Shown piece by piece: positions 16,023 through 24,317 of a stretch of DNA of 51,214 nucleotides (its first letter is position 1; the number at the start of each line of letters is the position of its first letter). A program made the translations under genes and the position numbers. Source of the stretch: Candidatus Kapaibacterium sp. (GTDB lineage: Bacteria > Bacteroidota > Ignavibacteria > Kapaibacteriales > UBA2268); NCBI GenBank assembly GCA_026418625.1, contig JAOABA010000005.1, positions 1 through 51,214 of the forward strand, in the 5' to 3' direction. Below the pieces are notes generated by a model. It was not told the DNA's origin, searched no databases, and saw only the letters and a list, made by a program, of their open reading frames with translations.

Positions 16023-17465
16023 ATGTCAAGTTTTACATCATTAGAGGTTGGAAAAAGAGCTTTAGCGGCTCAGAGACTTGGTCTGGACGTAACAGGCAAT
16101 AACATTGCTAACGTCAATACACCAAATTATTCAAGAAGGGTTGCAAATCTTTCTGAAACAGACCCAAAGCTCACCGCAACAGGATATATCGGGACAGGTG
16201 TCCTTGTTGATACCCTTAGAACTTTCAGGGAAGAGTTCTTCGACAAGGAAATCAGAAAAAATATAGCCAAAAAAGCTGCCTATGAAAATGAAGAAAAGGC
16301 AGTAAGTAAAATCGAAGCTATTTTGGGAGAGCCTTCTGAAAACGGTCTTAGCGAATTAATGACAGAGTTTTTCAATTCATTCGAAAATCTTTCTGTTAAA
16401 CCTGATGATATTGGATTAAGGAGTAATGTCCTTGCAAAAGCTGAGTCGTTAGTTGAGAGATTTCATACTATTTCCTCCCAATTGACTGAAATGAGGAAGC
16501 AGACAATTTCAGAACTCAGCCAGTCAGTTAATGATATAAATAAATTATTGAATGAAATAGCTGATTTGAATGTTAAGATAGTTTCTGCAAAAGCTCAGAC
16601 AGGTACTGATGTCCAATCTCTTATTGATAAAAGAGTAGAAAAGCTCGAAAATTTATCTTCATTAGTAGGAATTCACACTACAGCAAATGACTCAGGAAGT
16701 ATAAATGTCTTTATCAATGGGATTAATGTTGTTACAGGAAATGTAGCAGAGAGATTAAGATTAGTTGAATATGTCAATCCATTTTCGGGCGAGCAGACAT
16801 TAAGATTAGCCACTGTTGACCAAAATGATTCGATTAAAAACTATGTTTCACCTCAAGACGGTGTTGTTTATAGCAATTTAAAGATCTATAATGTTTTATT
16901 GGATGATCTTGAATCAAGCAACTCATTTTCAGTTGCCAAGCAATTAGATGAATTGGCATCAGCTTTTGTTCAGAAGTTCAATTCAATTTCCGTTACCGGT
17001 TGGGGGCTTGACGATAATGATTTGTTGCCACCGGGCAGGTATTTCTTTGAACCCGCTCTTGGGACAGTTAAAGCGTCAAATATAAGATTATCCGATGATA
17101 TTAAGAATAATCCGAGAAATATTCCAACTTCTGACGCTCCTGCTGAACCCGGTAATAACAATATTTGCCTAAAATTCGCAAGATTATCAACTGATTCTAC
17201 CTTTGTTGACTCAAAGACGGCTATTGATTACTATGCTAATTTTTTGGCTTCAATCGGTTCTATTGGCAGCGAGTCAACAAGCGGAAGAAAAACCACAAGT
17301 CTGATTTCCCAACAGTTATCAAGCCAAAGAGAAGCAGTTATTGGAGTAAATCTTGACGAAGAAGCAGTTAACCTTATCAAATACCAGAAAGCTTTCGAGG
17401 CATCTTCAAGGGTAATAAATATGACAAATGAAATACTATCAACCATTGTTAATCTTGGAAGATAA
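16023..17465 (+). CDS. flgK: flagellar hook-filament junction protein FlgK (HAP1)
   Basis: A 480-residue hook-associated protein joining hook to filament. The N-terminal helix and motif read GKRALAAQRLGLDVTGNNIA then NVNTPNYSRR (about residues 9-38). The long coiled region with the LSELMTEFFNSFENLSVKP pattern is typical of FlgK. The C-terminal INLDEEAVNL-type segment is visible as GVNLDEEAVNLIKYQKAFEA followed by SSRVINMTNEILSTIVNLGR. It is three bases before flgL. Export is by the flagellar type III system. Confidence 0.95.
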   Translation: MSSFTSLEVGKRALAAQRLGLDVTGNNIANVNTPNYSRRVANLSETDPKLTATGYIGTGVLVDTLRTFREEFFDKEIRKNIAKKAAYENEEKAVSKIEAILGEPSENGLSELMTEFFNSFENLSVKPDDIGLRSNVLAKAESLVERFHTISSQLTEMRKQTISELSQSVNDINKLLNEIADLNVKIVSAKAQTGTDVQSLIDKRVEKLENLSSLVGIHTTANDSGSINVFINGINVVTGNVAERLRLVEYVNPFSGEQTLRLATVDQNDSIKNYVSPQDGVVYSNLKIYNVLLDDLESSNSFSVAKQLDELASAFVQKFNSISVTGWGLDDNDLLPPGRYFFEPALGTVKASNIRLSDDIKNNPRNIPTSDAPAEPGNNNICLKFARLSTDSTFVDSKTAIDYYANFLASIGSIGSESTSGRKTTSLISQQLSSQREAVIGVNLDEEAVNLIKYQKAFEASSRVINMTNEILSTIVNLGR

Positions 17466-17468
17466 GCT

Positions 17469-18464
17469 ATGAGAGTAACGAACAAATCAATATACATACC
17501 ATTTCAAAAATCACTGCAAGATATTCAGGAAAGAAAATTTGCGGAGGAAACAAGACTTACTACCGGAAAAAATCTTAATTCCATTTCTGATAATCCGGCA
17601 AAGCTGGGAAATGTTAAACGACTGACAGATATGATTTCGAGGACTGAACATTATCAGGATAATATTCAATATGCTATCAACGAGCTAAGAGCCGTTAGCG
17701 ATGTTATTGACTCTATGTCCGATAAGCTCCATCAAATCAGGCAACTCGCAATTGATGCATCCAATGTTGGTAATTCAGGCAATTTATCTACTCTTGGAAC
17801 TTACGTTAAAGGATTAATCGAAGATGTTGTTAATACTGCAAATCAAACTTATAACGGTCAATTTCTTTTCAGCGGAACAAAAACAACTGAAAATTCAATT
17901 ATTCCAACTCCTCCGGAAAAAAATAATTTGCCCTTTGAACTAATTAAAATAGACCCCACTCCAGACAACCCATCGGGCTTTGTTGTCTCATTCAAGGGAA
18001 ATTTTGTTGATAGATCTATAAATAAAGATAGCTTAAGTAGTGAAGTTATTAACACAAAAGCCGATGAATTATTTGGTGTAGGTGGCAAAAAAATGTTTGA
18101 ATCTTTGATTAACTTGTATAACCTTTTAGTATATAACGAAAATGGTGAGTTAAGAAAGGATAATGATGTCTTCAAAGCTGATGATATTGCCAGATTGGAC
18201 TTGTATCAAAAGGAAATTGCCGGGTTTAATGAACAAATTAATGGTGTGGCTGCACGAAACGGAATTAGAATGAATAGGTTTGAACTTATTAACGAACAGC
18301 TTAATAATGAAATTATAAGGCTCAAAGGCTATAGGTCTCAAGATGAGGACACAGATTTTGCTGAAACTGTAATGAAATTGAATAAAGAGCAAACAGCTTT
18401 GCAATATACTTTGCAGGTAGGTGCTAAACTTGGAAGTCAGACTCTTTTTGATTTTTTAAGATAA
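17469..18464 (+). CDS. flgL: flagellar hook-filament junction protein FlgL (HAP3)
   Basis: A 331-residue flagellin-like junction protein. The N-terminal D0/D1 helix contains LTTGKNLNSISDNPAKLGNV (about residues 30-49), RTEHYQDNIQYAINELRAVS and the DVVNTANQTYNGQFLFSGTK signature (about 117-136). The C-terminal helix has ETVMKLNKEQTALQYTLQVG before a short final segment ending TLFDFLR. Length, order after flgK and these motifs are typical for FlgL rather than for filament flagellin. Confidence 0.94.
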   Translation: MRVTNKSIYIPFQKSLQDIQERKFAEETRLTTGKNLNSISDNPAKLGNVKRLTDMISRTEHYQDNIQYAINELRAVSDVIDSMSDKLHQIRQLAIDASNVGNSGNLSTLGTYVKGLIEDVVNTANQTYNGQFLFSGTKTTENSIIPTPPEKNNLPFELIKIDPTPDNPSGFVVSFKGNFVDRSINKDSLSSEVINTKADELFGVGGKKMFESLINLYNLLVYNENGELRKDNDVFKADDIARLDLYQKEIAGFNEQINGVAARNGIRMNRFELINEQLNNEIIRLKGYRSQDEDTDFAETVMKLNKEQTALQYTLQVGAKLGSQTLFDFLR

Positions 18465-18478
18465 TTTGAAATTCGATT

Positions 18479-19312
18479 ATGAAAGCAAGCACAGCAATTG
18501 GAATAATATTCGGCTTTTTAGCTATTTTTGGAGCCTTCATTTGGGAAGGCGGACAGATTAATACTCTGATAATGCTCCCCGCAATGTTGATTGTGTTTGG
18601 TGGGACTCTTGCCGCAGGGCTTGCCGGAACATCAATGGAACAAATGCTGAAAATGCCAAAATTAATTTGGCTTTCGTTTTTTCCACCACATTATAATCAA
18701 AGGGAAATAATAGAACAAATTGTTGAATTTGCTACTGTTGCACGTAGAGAAGGTATCCTTGCAGTTGAAGCTAAACTAAATGATGTGAAACATCCATTCC
18801 TTCGTAAACTTTTCACTCTTTGTATTGACGGCATTGACCCTGAGTCGCTGCAAAAAACTGTTGAATCTGAAATCAGCTTCATTTCAAATAGGCATAATAC
18901 AAATATTAATCTTTTTGTTAAGTTAGGTGGTTACTCACCAACTATGGGTATTATAGGCACAGTTATGGGTTTGATTGCAACTCTTGCCGCTGCTGGTTCT
19001 GACCCAAATACACTTATTCACCATATTGCCTCTGCCTTTATTGCCACTATGTGGGGTATTTTTATGGCTAATATTGTCTGGCTACCAATAGGGGACAAGC
19101 TCAAAACAATGCACAACGAGGAGATGAGCCTCTTTCAATTAATGCTCGATGGTGTTATGGCTGTTCAGATTGGAGAAACTCCATCAGTTATTAGAAATAA
19201 ACTTATCGGTTCATTCCCCTTGAAAGAGCAACAGGCAATTTTAGAAGAACAACTGATAAAACAAGCGAGTTTTGCTAAACATCAAGTTTATACACCAGAG
19301 GAAGTTGCCTGA
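18479..19312 (+). CDS. motA: flagellar motor stator protein MotA
   Basis: Inner-membrane stator subunit of the MotA/TolQ/ExbB class; it couples ion flow to torque with MotB. The 277-residue protein has two N-terminal membrane helices (about 5-20 and 29-49). Its cytoplasmic loop carries charged residues in ARREGILAVEAK (88-99). The C-terminal helix pair has the conserved prolines P154 (SPTMGIIGTVMGLI) and P203 (WLPIGDKLK). It is 14 bases after flgL, as the last gene of the operon. motB, its usual immediate partner, is absent: the next gene is convergent and starts its stop codon two bases later. Confidence 0.93.
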   Translation: MKASTAIGIIFGFLAIFGAFIWEGGQINTLIMLPAMLIVFGGTLAAGLAGTSMEQMLKMPKLIWLSFFPPHYNQREIIEQIVEFATVARREGILAVEAKLNDVKHPFLRKLFTLCIDGIDPESLQKTVESEISFISNRHNTNINLFVKLGGYSPTMGIIGTVMGLIATLAAAGSDPNTLIHHIASAFIATMWGIFMANIVWLPIGDKLKTMHNEEMSLFQLMLDGVMAVQIGETPSVIRNKLIGSFPLKEQQAILEEQLIKQASFAKHQVYTPEEVA

Positions 19313-19314
19313 AA

Positions 19315-20439
19315 TTAAAGCCAACTTTCTCGGTCAGTTTTTTTAATTTGCTCAACTATTTTTTTTACTTCTTGAGCTCTGTCTTTAGGACAGACAAGCA
19401 CAGCATCTTCAGTAACTACAACTACAAAATTTTCTAATCCCAATCCCGTAAAAAGTATTTTATTATCTGATTGATTGATAACAGTTGAATTCCCAGAATC
19501 CAACAAGATTATATTTCCATCAAGTATGTTTGAATTTTCATCTGAGTGCCTAAATCTATCGAGTGAGTCCCAAGAACCGATATCGTCCCAATCAAAAAGC
19601 GCCTTTGCAACTACAACCTCTTTGGCTTTCTCCATCAAACCATAATCAATTGATATATCAGGAAATTTTGAAAATACCTCCTTTGCTTCATTAAGTGGCC
19701 CATCCAAGACTAAATCGGTCTTATTTAAATATACATCCTTTAAATCCCGAATTTTTGTTCCAACTTCTGGAAGACTCTCAGTCATATCCTCGATAAATTT
19801 ATCAATTCTCCAAAAAAACATACCACTATTCCATAGAAATCTTCCTGATTCCATAAATTTCTTTGCTTTTTCCTGATCGGGCTTCTCATGAAAACTTTTA
19901 ACTTTTGATATTTCAAAAGTCTGTGATGAATAATCAAAAGCATTTTCTAATTCAATGTATCCAAATCCGGTTTCCGGTCTGCTTGGTTTAATTCCAATAG
20001 TTGCAAGGACTTTATTACCACCAACGTAAATTAATAGATGTTCTATTGTCTTTTGGAAACCATCTATCGGGTTAATCAATTGATCTGCCGTTAGCACTGC
20101 CATAGCAATTTCAGAAGAATCATACTTACCGTCATATTTAGCTAAAGCAATTCCAGCAGCTAATGCGAGGCAGGGAGCAGTGTTTCGTTTATAAGGCTCT
20201 GCTATCACATTTTGAGGAGGAAAATCCTTCAATACCTCTCTGATTGGTTCCAATAGCAATTCTCCAGTAATGATAAAAATATCTTCCTTGGGAATTACCC
20301 CGCTGATTCTCTCGATTGATTCCTCTATCAAGGTTTTCTCAGAATTCAATTTTAATAATTGCTTTGGCTTTCTTTTTCTACTAAGGGGCCAGAATCTCTC
20401 ACCTGAACCACCTGCCATTATAACAGCTATTCTCTTCAT
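19315..20439 (-). CDS. manC: mannose-1-phosphate guanylyltransferase
   Basis: Makes GDP-mannose from mannose-1-phosphate and GTP for surface polysaccharide synthesis. The 374-residue protein has the nucleotidyltransferase signature AVIMAGGSGERFWPLSRKRK with PKQLL after it (residues 5-29). It also has LTADQLI, FGYIE (as GFGYIELE), FHEKPD, SGRFLWNSGMFFWR and the DWDDIGSW metal/sugar segment. It stops after the transferase domain, so it lacks the C-terminal isomerase domain of bifunctional ManC proteins. The gene is convergent with motA and divergent from the metal cassette at 20530. Confidence 0.93.
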   Translation of the reverse strand: MKRIAVIMAGGSGERFWPLSRKRKPKQLLKLNSEKTLIEESIERISGVIPKEDIFIITGELLLEPIREVLKDFPPQNVIAEPYKRNTAPCLALAAGIALAKYDGKYDSSEIAMAVLTADQLINPIDGFQKTIEHLLIYVGGNKVLATIGIKPSRPETGFGYIELENAFDYSSQTFEISKVKSFHEKPDQEKAKKFMESGRFLWNSGMFFWRIDKFIEDMTESLPEVGTKIRDLKDVYLNKTDLVLDGPLNEAKEVFSKFPDISIDYGLMEKAKEVVVAKALFDWDDIGSWDSLDRFRHSDENSNILDGNIILLDSGNSTVINQSDNKILFTGLGLENFVVVVTEDAVLVCPKDRAQEVKKIVEQIKKTDRESWL

Positions 20440-20451
20440 TCTTGATTTAAA

Positions 20452-20464
20452 TTGTTCATAACAA
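20452..20464. promoter_or_regulatory. inverted repeat between manC and the metal-uptake cassette
   Basis: TTGTT-CAT-AACAA forms a perfect 5-base inverted repeat in the 90-base divergent gap. It is a possible operator for either gene, perhaps a metal-responsive repressor of the Fur/Zur type given the neighbouring cassette. It is short and does not match a textbook Fur or Zur box, so confidence is low. Confidence 0.25.
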
Positions 20465-20529
20465 CGAATACAATAATAATAAAAAAAATAAAGTAACGTT
20501 TAAGAGATTGATTTTTTCTAAAGGATAGA

Positions 20530-20877
20530 TTGGCAAGAACAAAGAAAATATTAACTTTTATATTTGGAATTTACTTTTTAAACCTTCTTGCTTTTTCATA
20601 TTTTCCACTTGGTCACACTTGCCATAGCTGTAATTCTGATAATGAATGTTCAATTTCAGAAGAAAGTGAGAATGACAATGATATAAAATTTAATGAGCCT
20701 CATTCTTGCTTGCTTTGCATTCTTATTACAACAGCTCAAAAAACCATTACAATTGTTAAATTTACTTTTGAATCAAACCAAACCTCAATTCTTATAGTAA
20801 CAGATTCTTACATTTATTTTTTCTCAAAAGAATGCTTTAATCAATTATATGTCAGAGGTCCTCCCCTTTTCTCCTAA
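20530..20877 (+). CDS. small exported Cys/His-rich protein, DUF2946-like
   Basis: A 115-residue protein starting at TTG 20530, with AAGGA six bases upstream and no better in-frame start. The N-terminal hydrophobic segment is at residues 7-27. Beyond it lie C31, C34 and C40 (TCHSCN...C), an acidic stretch, then H58, C60 and C63 (HSCLLC), a second hydrophobic patch and a C-terminal RGPPLFS. The layout resembles DUF2946-type small proteins: exported, CxxC pairs, terminal RxPP. Those are often next to TonB receptors for metals. It probably belongs to one transcription unit with the following lipoprotein and receptor. The family call is tentative. Confidence 0.6.
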   Translation: MARTKKILTFIFGIYFLNLLAFSYFPLGHTCHSCNSDNECSISEESENDNDIKFNEPHSCLLCILITTAQKTITIVKFTFESNQTSILIVTDSYIYFFSKECFNQLYVRGPPLFS

Positions 20878-20928
20878 ATTCGATATTTTTTAATTAATTT
20901 GTTTTTTATTCACATTTAGGAGAGAATT

Positions 20929-21396
20929 ATGTTTAATCTTAAATTATTAATTATACTTTTATTTGGTATTTTTGTTGCTCTATTATTTTATTCTTGTTCA
21001 GAAAGCAGTCCTACTGAAAATGATGATCATTATGAAGCAGCGGGTTTGTTGTTAAAACAGGGCAATACTGTATATATGAGAATTTTTCAAGCTAAGATTG
21101 ATAACAATTACAATCAATCAATTTCATTGAAAACCGGTCAGGAATCATTAGTTTTCTCAGTTGTATTTCTTGATGAAGATGGAAAAGAATTGCCTGAACC
21201 AACTGATGTAAATAAATCCTTTGGGTGGGTTATTGATGATAATACAGTAGTAAGTCTTGAATATGACAATAAAAATAAATGGTCATTCAGATTAAAAGGT
21301 CTCAAGGAAGGAACAACAAATCTTGAATTAAGGCTGAATCATAATGATCATCCTGATTTCAAGACTCCAAAAATACCTGTTGTAGTCGGAAAATAA
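20929..21396 (+). CDS. lipoprotein with acidic-histidine motifs, partner of the TonB receptor
   Basis: A 155-residue lipoprotein: signal segment 5-20, then FYSC with C23 as acylation site. The mature start is rich in acid and His (NDDHYEAAGL, H34), and the C-terminus has NHNDHPDFKTP (H138, H141). The body looks like an Ig-type beta domain (SLKTGQESLVFSVVFLDEDG, FRLKGLKEGTTNLELRLNH). A GGAGAG-type ribosome site precedes the ATG. Its stop overlaps the receptor ATG by one base (TAATG), so the two are coupled. The paired histidines near both ends of the mature chain suggest a surface or periplasmic metal-binding accessory protein, which is inference. Confidence 0.7.
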   Translation: MFNLKLLIILLFGIFVALLFYSCSESSPTENDDHYEAAGLLLKQGNTVYMRIFQAKIDNNYNQSISLKTGQESLVFSVVFLDEDGKELPEPTDVNKSFGWVIDDNTVVSLEYDNKNKWSFRLKGLKEGTTNLELRLNHNDHPDFKTPKIPVVVGK

Positions 21397-23609
21397 TGAA
21401 ATTAAAATTAATTGTTATATTTATTCTGATTTTTCAGATTGCCTCAACCAAAGCGGAAGAGACAGATACTTATTCTTTCAGTTTTCTGATTTTAGATGCT
21501 CAAACAAATAAATCTGTCTCTTCCGCTGATATTTTAATATCTGAAAAAAAATCGAGCTATACCACAGATGAAAATGGTGAGCTTATCTTGTCAGATTTTA
21601 AATTAGGCAGGTATCACATTGAAATCAGTAAAATTGGTTATAAAACTTATCATTACGATATAATCATTGATTCTTCTCTTTTTAATACCTGCCTAATTTT
21701 TAGAATAATGCCGATTTCTTTCTCGAAACCGACAGTTATTGTAACAGGAAGCACTTTCAGCTCAAAATATGATGAAATTTTTTCTAATATCGCTAATCTT
21801 GAAGGAAAAGAACTTCAAAGAGAAATGGGTATGTCCTTAGCTTCTACTCTGAAAAATGAAGTTGGTGTTTCAATAAGATCTATGGGGCCGGCTCCTGCCC
21901 GTCCGGTTATTCGTGGACTTGGAGGCAATAGAATTATGATATCTCAGGATGGCAACGATATTAGCGATTTATCCGGAACTTCGCCCGATCATTCAGTAAC
22001 CCTCGAACCTTTTAATGTAGAACGCATTGAAGTAATCAGAGGTCCTAAAGTCCTTCTTTACACTCCAATAACTATCGGTGGAGTTGTTAACGTAGTCAAA
22101 AATGATTTGCCCTACCAAAGAAGCGAAAAAACTACTGGAATGGTCAGTTCCTTTTTAGAGTCTGCCAACAGAGGATTTCTTGGAGCTTATAATATAACCG
22201 TTCCTTTCGAACCATATTACCTTTTCAGCAATTTGAGTTATAAAAAAGCAAACGATATCCGAATGCCCGACAGTATTCTGAAGAACACATCACTTAACAC
22301 CCTCGATTATACCTTCGGAACAGCTCTGAATATTGATTCTGTCTTTGCCTCAGTTAGTTATTCAGAGTTTGATTCTAAATATGGAATTCCGGGCGGTTTT
22401 GTCGGCGGACATCCCAAAGGAGTTAATATTGAAATGTTCAAAAGAACTATCGGTATAAAAAATGTAACTCATCTTCATTATGATCTAATAGATAATATTG
22501 AGCTTCAATTCGGCAGAGTTTATTATAATCACAAGGAATTTGAATCGAATAATTCATTGGGAGCTGAATTTGTATTTACGAATTACAATGGCAGTGTAAT
22601 ATTTAATCAGAACCGAACAAAACTTTTTGACAATGGTTCTTTCGGTGCTTCATTCAACATAAGAGATTTGAAAATGGGGGGATATGTCTTTACTCCACCC
22701 ACTACCTCATCGAATTTTTCATTTTATACATATCAAAATATTTCTTTTGATAATATTCACTTATATTTCGGACTTCGCTATGATTATACGGGCATTCAGC
22801 CAAAACCAAAAAGTTTTGATTCAAAAATTGGCAGGATTGAGCAAAGAAATTTTAATACAATTTCTGCATCTGCTTCAATTTTAACCGAGATAACAGATGA
22901 ATTTGCCTTAGCTTTCAATCTTTCGAGGTCAAATCGTCCTCCGACTATTGAGGAACTTTTTTCCGAAGGTCCTCATCTTGCTGCTTATTCTTTTGATATT
23001 GGAAATCCTAATTTAAAATCAGAATATGGTTATGGCTTGGAACTGACCTCATACTATAAACAAACTGATTTTAAATTTTCATTCTCAACTTTTGCATATT
23101 TAATGCCATATTATATTATTCCACGAAACACCGGCAAAATTAACTATGCTCAGATTCTGCCTATTTACCAGACTGAGGGAGTTCCTGCAAACCTATTTGG
23201 AGCAGAAATAATAATTGATTATTTCTTAAATAGAAATTTAAACCTTAATACGAATTTCAGCTATACCTATGGTGAACTGGCTGAAAGCAGAAAACCTTTG
23301 CCAATGATTCCTCCCCTTAAATCAATTACAACTTTGGAATGGAAAAATACCAAGTTTAATCTTGGTCTAAGAATTACTGCAGCGCTCTCTCAAAAAAGAG
23401 TGGATGAATTTGAAGAACCGACTAATGGTTATATCATTTTCGGAGCTTTCGCCCAATACACCTTCCCCCTATTTGATTTTGTCAGCAATATTTCACTTAT
23501 CGGTGAAAATCTTACAGATAAAGTATATAGAAATCACCTCTCAAGAATCAAATCCGTTTATCCCGAAGCAGGAATTAATATTAAATTAGCTTATAAAGCT
23601 TATTTCTGA
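21396..23609 (+). CDS. TonB-dependent outer-membrane receptor, ZnuD-like
   Basis: A 737-residue gated barrel for active uptake. It has a signal peptide (about 1-20), a carboxypeptidase-regulatory-like domain at 25-110 (TNKSVSSADILISEKKSS, SKIGYKTYHYDI), and a plug with GPAPARPVIRGLGGNRIMIS, SPDHSVTLEPFNVERIEVIR and GGVVNVV. The long barrel ends GINIKLAYKAYF with a terminal aromatic. The plug text with DLSGTSPDHSV closely follows ZnuD-type receptors, so zinc or another transition metal is the best guess for substrate. Translation is coupled to the His-containing lipoprotein upstream. It converges with the HNH gene 17 bases later. Confidence 0.85.
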   Translation: MKLKLIVIFILIFQIASTKAEETDTYSFSFLILDAQTNKSVSSADILISEKKSSYTTDENGELILSDFKLGRYHIEISKIGYKTYHYDIIIDSSLFNTCLIFRIMPISFSKPTVIVTGSTFSSKYDEIFSNIANLEGKELQREMGMSLASTLKNEVGVSIRSMGPAPARPVIRGLGGNRIMISQDGNDISDLSGTSPDHSVTLEPFNVERIEVIRGPKVLLYTPITIGGVVNVVKNDLPYQRSEKTTGMVSSFLESANRGFLGAYNITVPFEPYYLFSNLSYKKANDIRMPDSILKNTSLNTLDYTFGTALNIDSVFASVSYSEFDSKYGIPGGFVGGHPKGVNIEMFKRTIGIKNVTHLHYDLIDNIELQFGRVYYNHKEFESNNSLGAEFVFTNYNGSVIFNQNRTKLFDNGSFGASFNIRDLKMGGYVFTPPTTSSNFSFYTYQNISFDNIHLYFGLRYDYTGIQPKPKSFDSKIGRIEQRNFNTISASASILTEITDEFALAFNLSRSNRPPTIEELFSEGPHLAAYSFDIGNPNLKSEYGYGLELTSYYKQTDFKFSFSTFAYLMPYYIIPRNTGKINYAQILPIYQTEGVPANLFGAEIIIDYFLNRNLNLNTNFSYTYGELAESRKPLPMIPPLKSITTLEWKNTKFNLGLRITAALSQKRVDEFEEPTNGYIIFGAFAQYTFPLFDFVSNISLIGENLTDKVYRNHLSRIKSVYPEAGINIKLAYKAYF

Positions 23610-23626
23610 GAAAATATAAATCTCTT

Positions 23627-24139
23627 TCATTCCATAAACAAAAAAGGTTTCCAGTTTTCTTCAATTTTACCCATATATTGCTTAATGAATAAGATATGAT
23701 GAGGTTTTCTGGGTTTATTCAGCAAGGTCATATTAGCTTCTTCGGGGGTTCGATTACCTTTTCTATTGTTGCATTTATGACAAGCAGCAACAAGGTTTTC
23801 CCAATTATCAGTGCCTCCTCTTGATTTGGGGATGACATGGTCAACTGTTAAATCAGTTCCTTTATGACCACAATACTGGCACCTAAAACCATCACGCTTG
23901 AGAATATTTTTTCTTGAAAGCTCAATTTTTTTGAAAGGCATTTTTAAAAATCTGGAGAGTCTTATCACACTTGGGTGAGGAAAAACTTCCTTAACAGACC
24001 TGACTATTTTTCCATCCCGCTTGGCTATTAATTCTGCCTTTGTAAGATAGAGGAGTATAATCGCTTTTTTTGCTGAGCAGATACTAACCGGTTCATAGCT
24101 TTGATTAAGAACTAAAACTTTTCCGTTTAGTCCGGGCAA
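23627..24139 (-). CDS. HNH endonuclease family protein
   Basis: A 170-residue protein of a widespread stand-alone HNH family, with cellular role unclear (DNA repair or processing). The zinc/nuclease module has C87-x2-C90, DH at 100-101 in LTVDHVIPKSRGGTDNWENL, N115, and C120-x2-C123 followed by NRKGNRTPEEA. The N-terminus GKVLVLNQSYEPVSICSAKK is the family norm. The start is uncertain. TTG 24139 is the first standard start in frame, but the only strong ribosome site (AGGAGG, 24206-24211 on the minus strand) lies 66 bases further upstream. The frame is open from there without an ATG, GTG or TTG. Confidence 0.85.
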   Translation of the reverse strand: MPGLNGKVLVLNQSYEPVSICSAKKAIILLYLTKAELIAKRDGKIVRSVKEVFPHPSVIRLSRFLKMPFKKIELSRKNILKRDGFRCQYCGHKGTDLTVDHVIPKSRGGTDNWENLVAACHKCNNRKGNRTPEEANMTLLNKPRKPHHILFIKQYMGKIEENWKPFLFME

Positions 24140-24317
24140 TAACCCAGTGTTTTCTTCAATTTCCTCTTCTTTATAATAATACTTTTCAGTATAACTGAAG
24201 ACTAACCTCCTATTATTTAAGTTAAAAAACTAATACAAAATTTTAAACGGTCAAATTTAAAAAAATATTGTTAATAAATGCTTTATAAAAAATAAAAGTT
24301 ATCCACAGGTCAAATTT

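Noticed and set aside
24299-24307. Perfect DnaA box TTATCCACA before priA's stop, in AT-rich DNA, with GGTCAAATTT repeated nearby (24248-24257, 24308-24317)
   Set aside because: It is a single box with no dnaA, gyrB or rpmH neighbours, and the same 9-mer occurs by chance inside the BNR gene near 3140. This is not enough for an origin.
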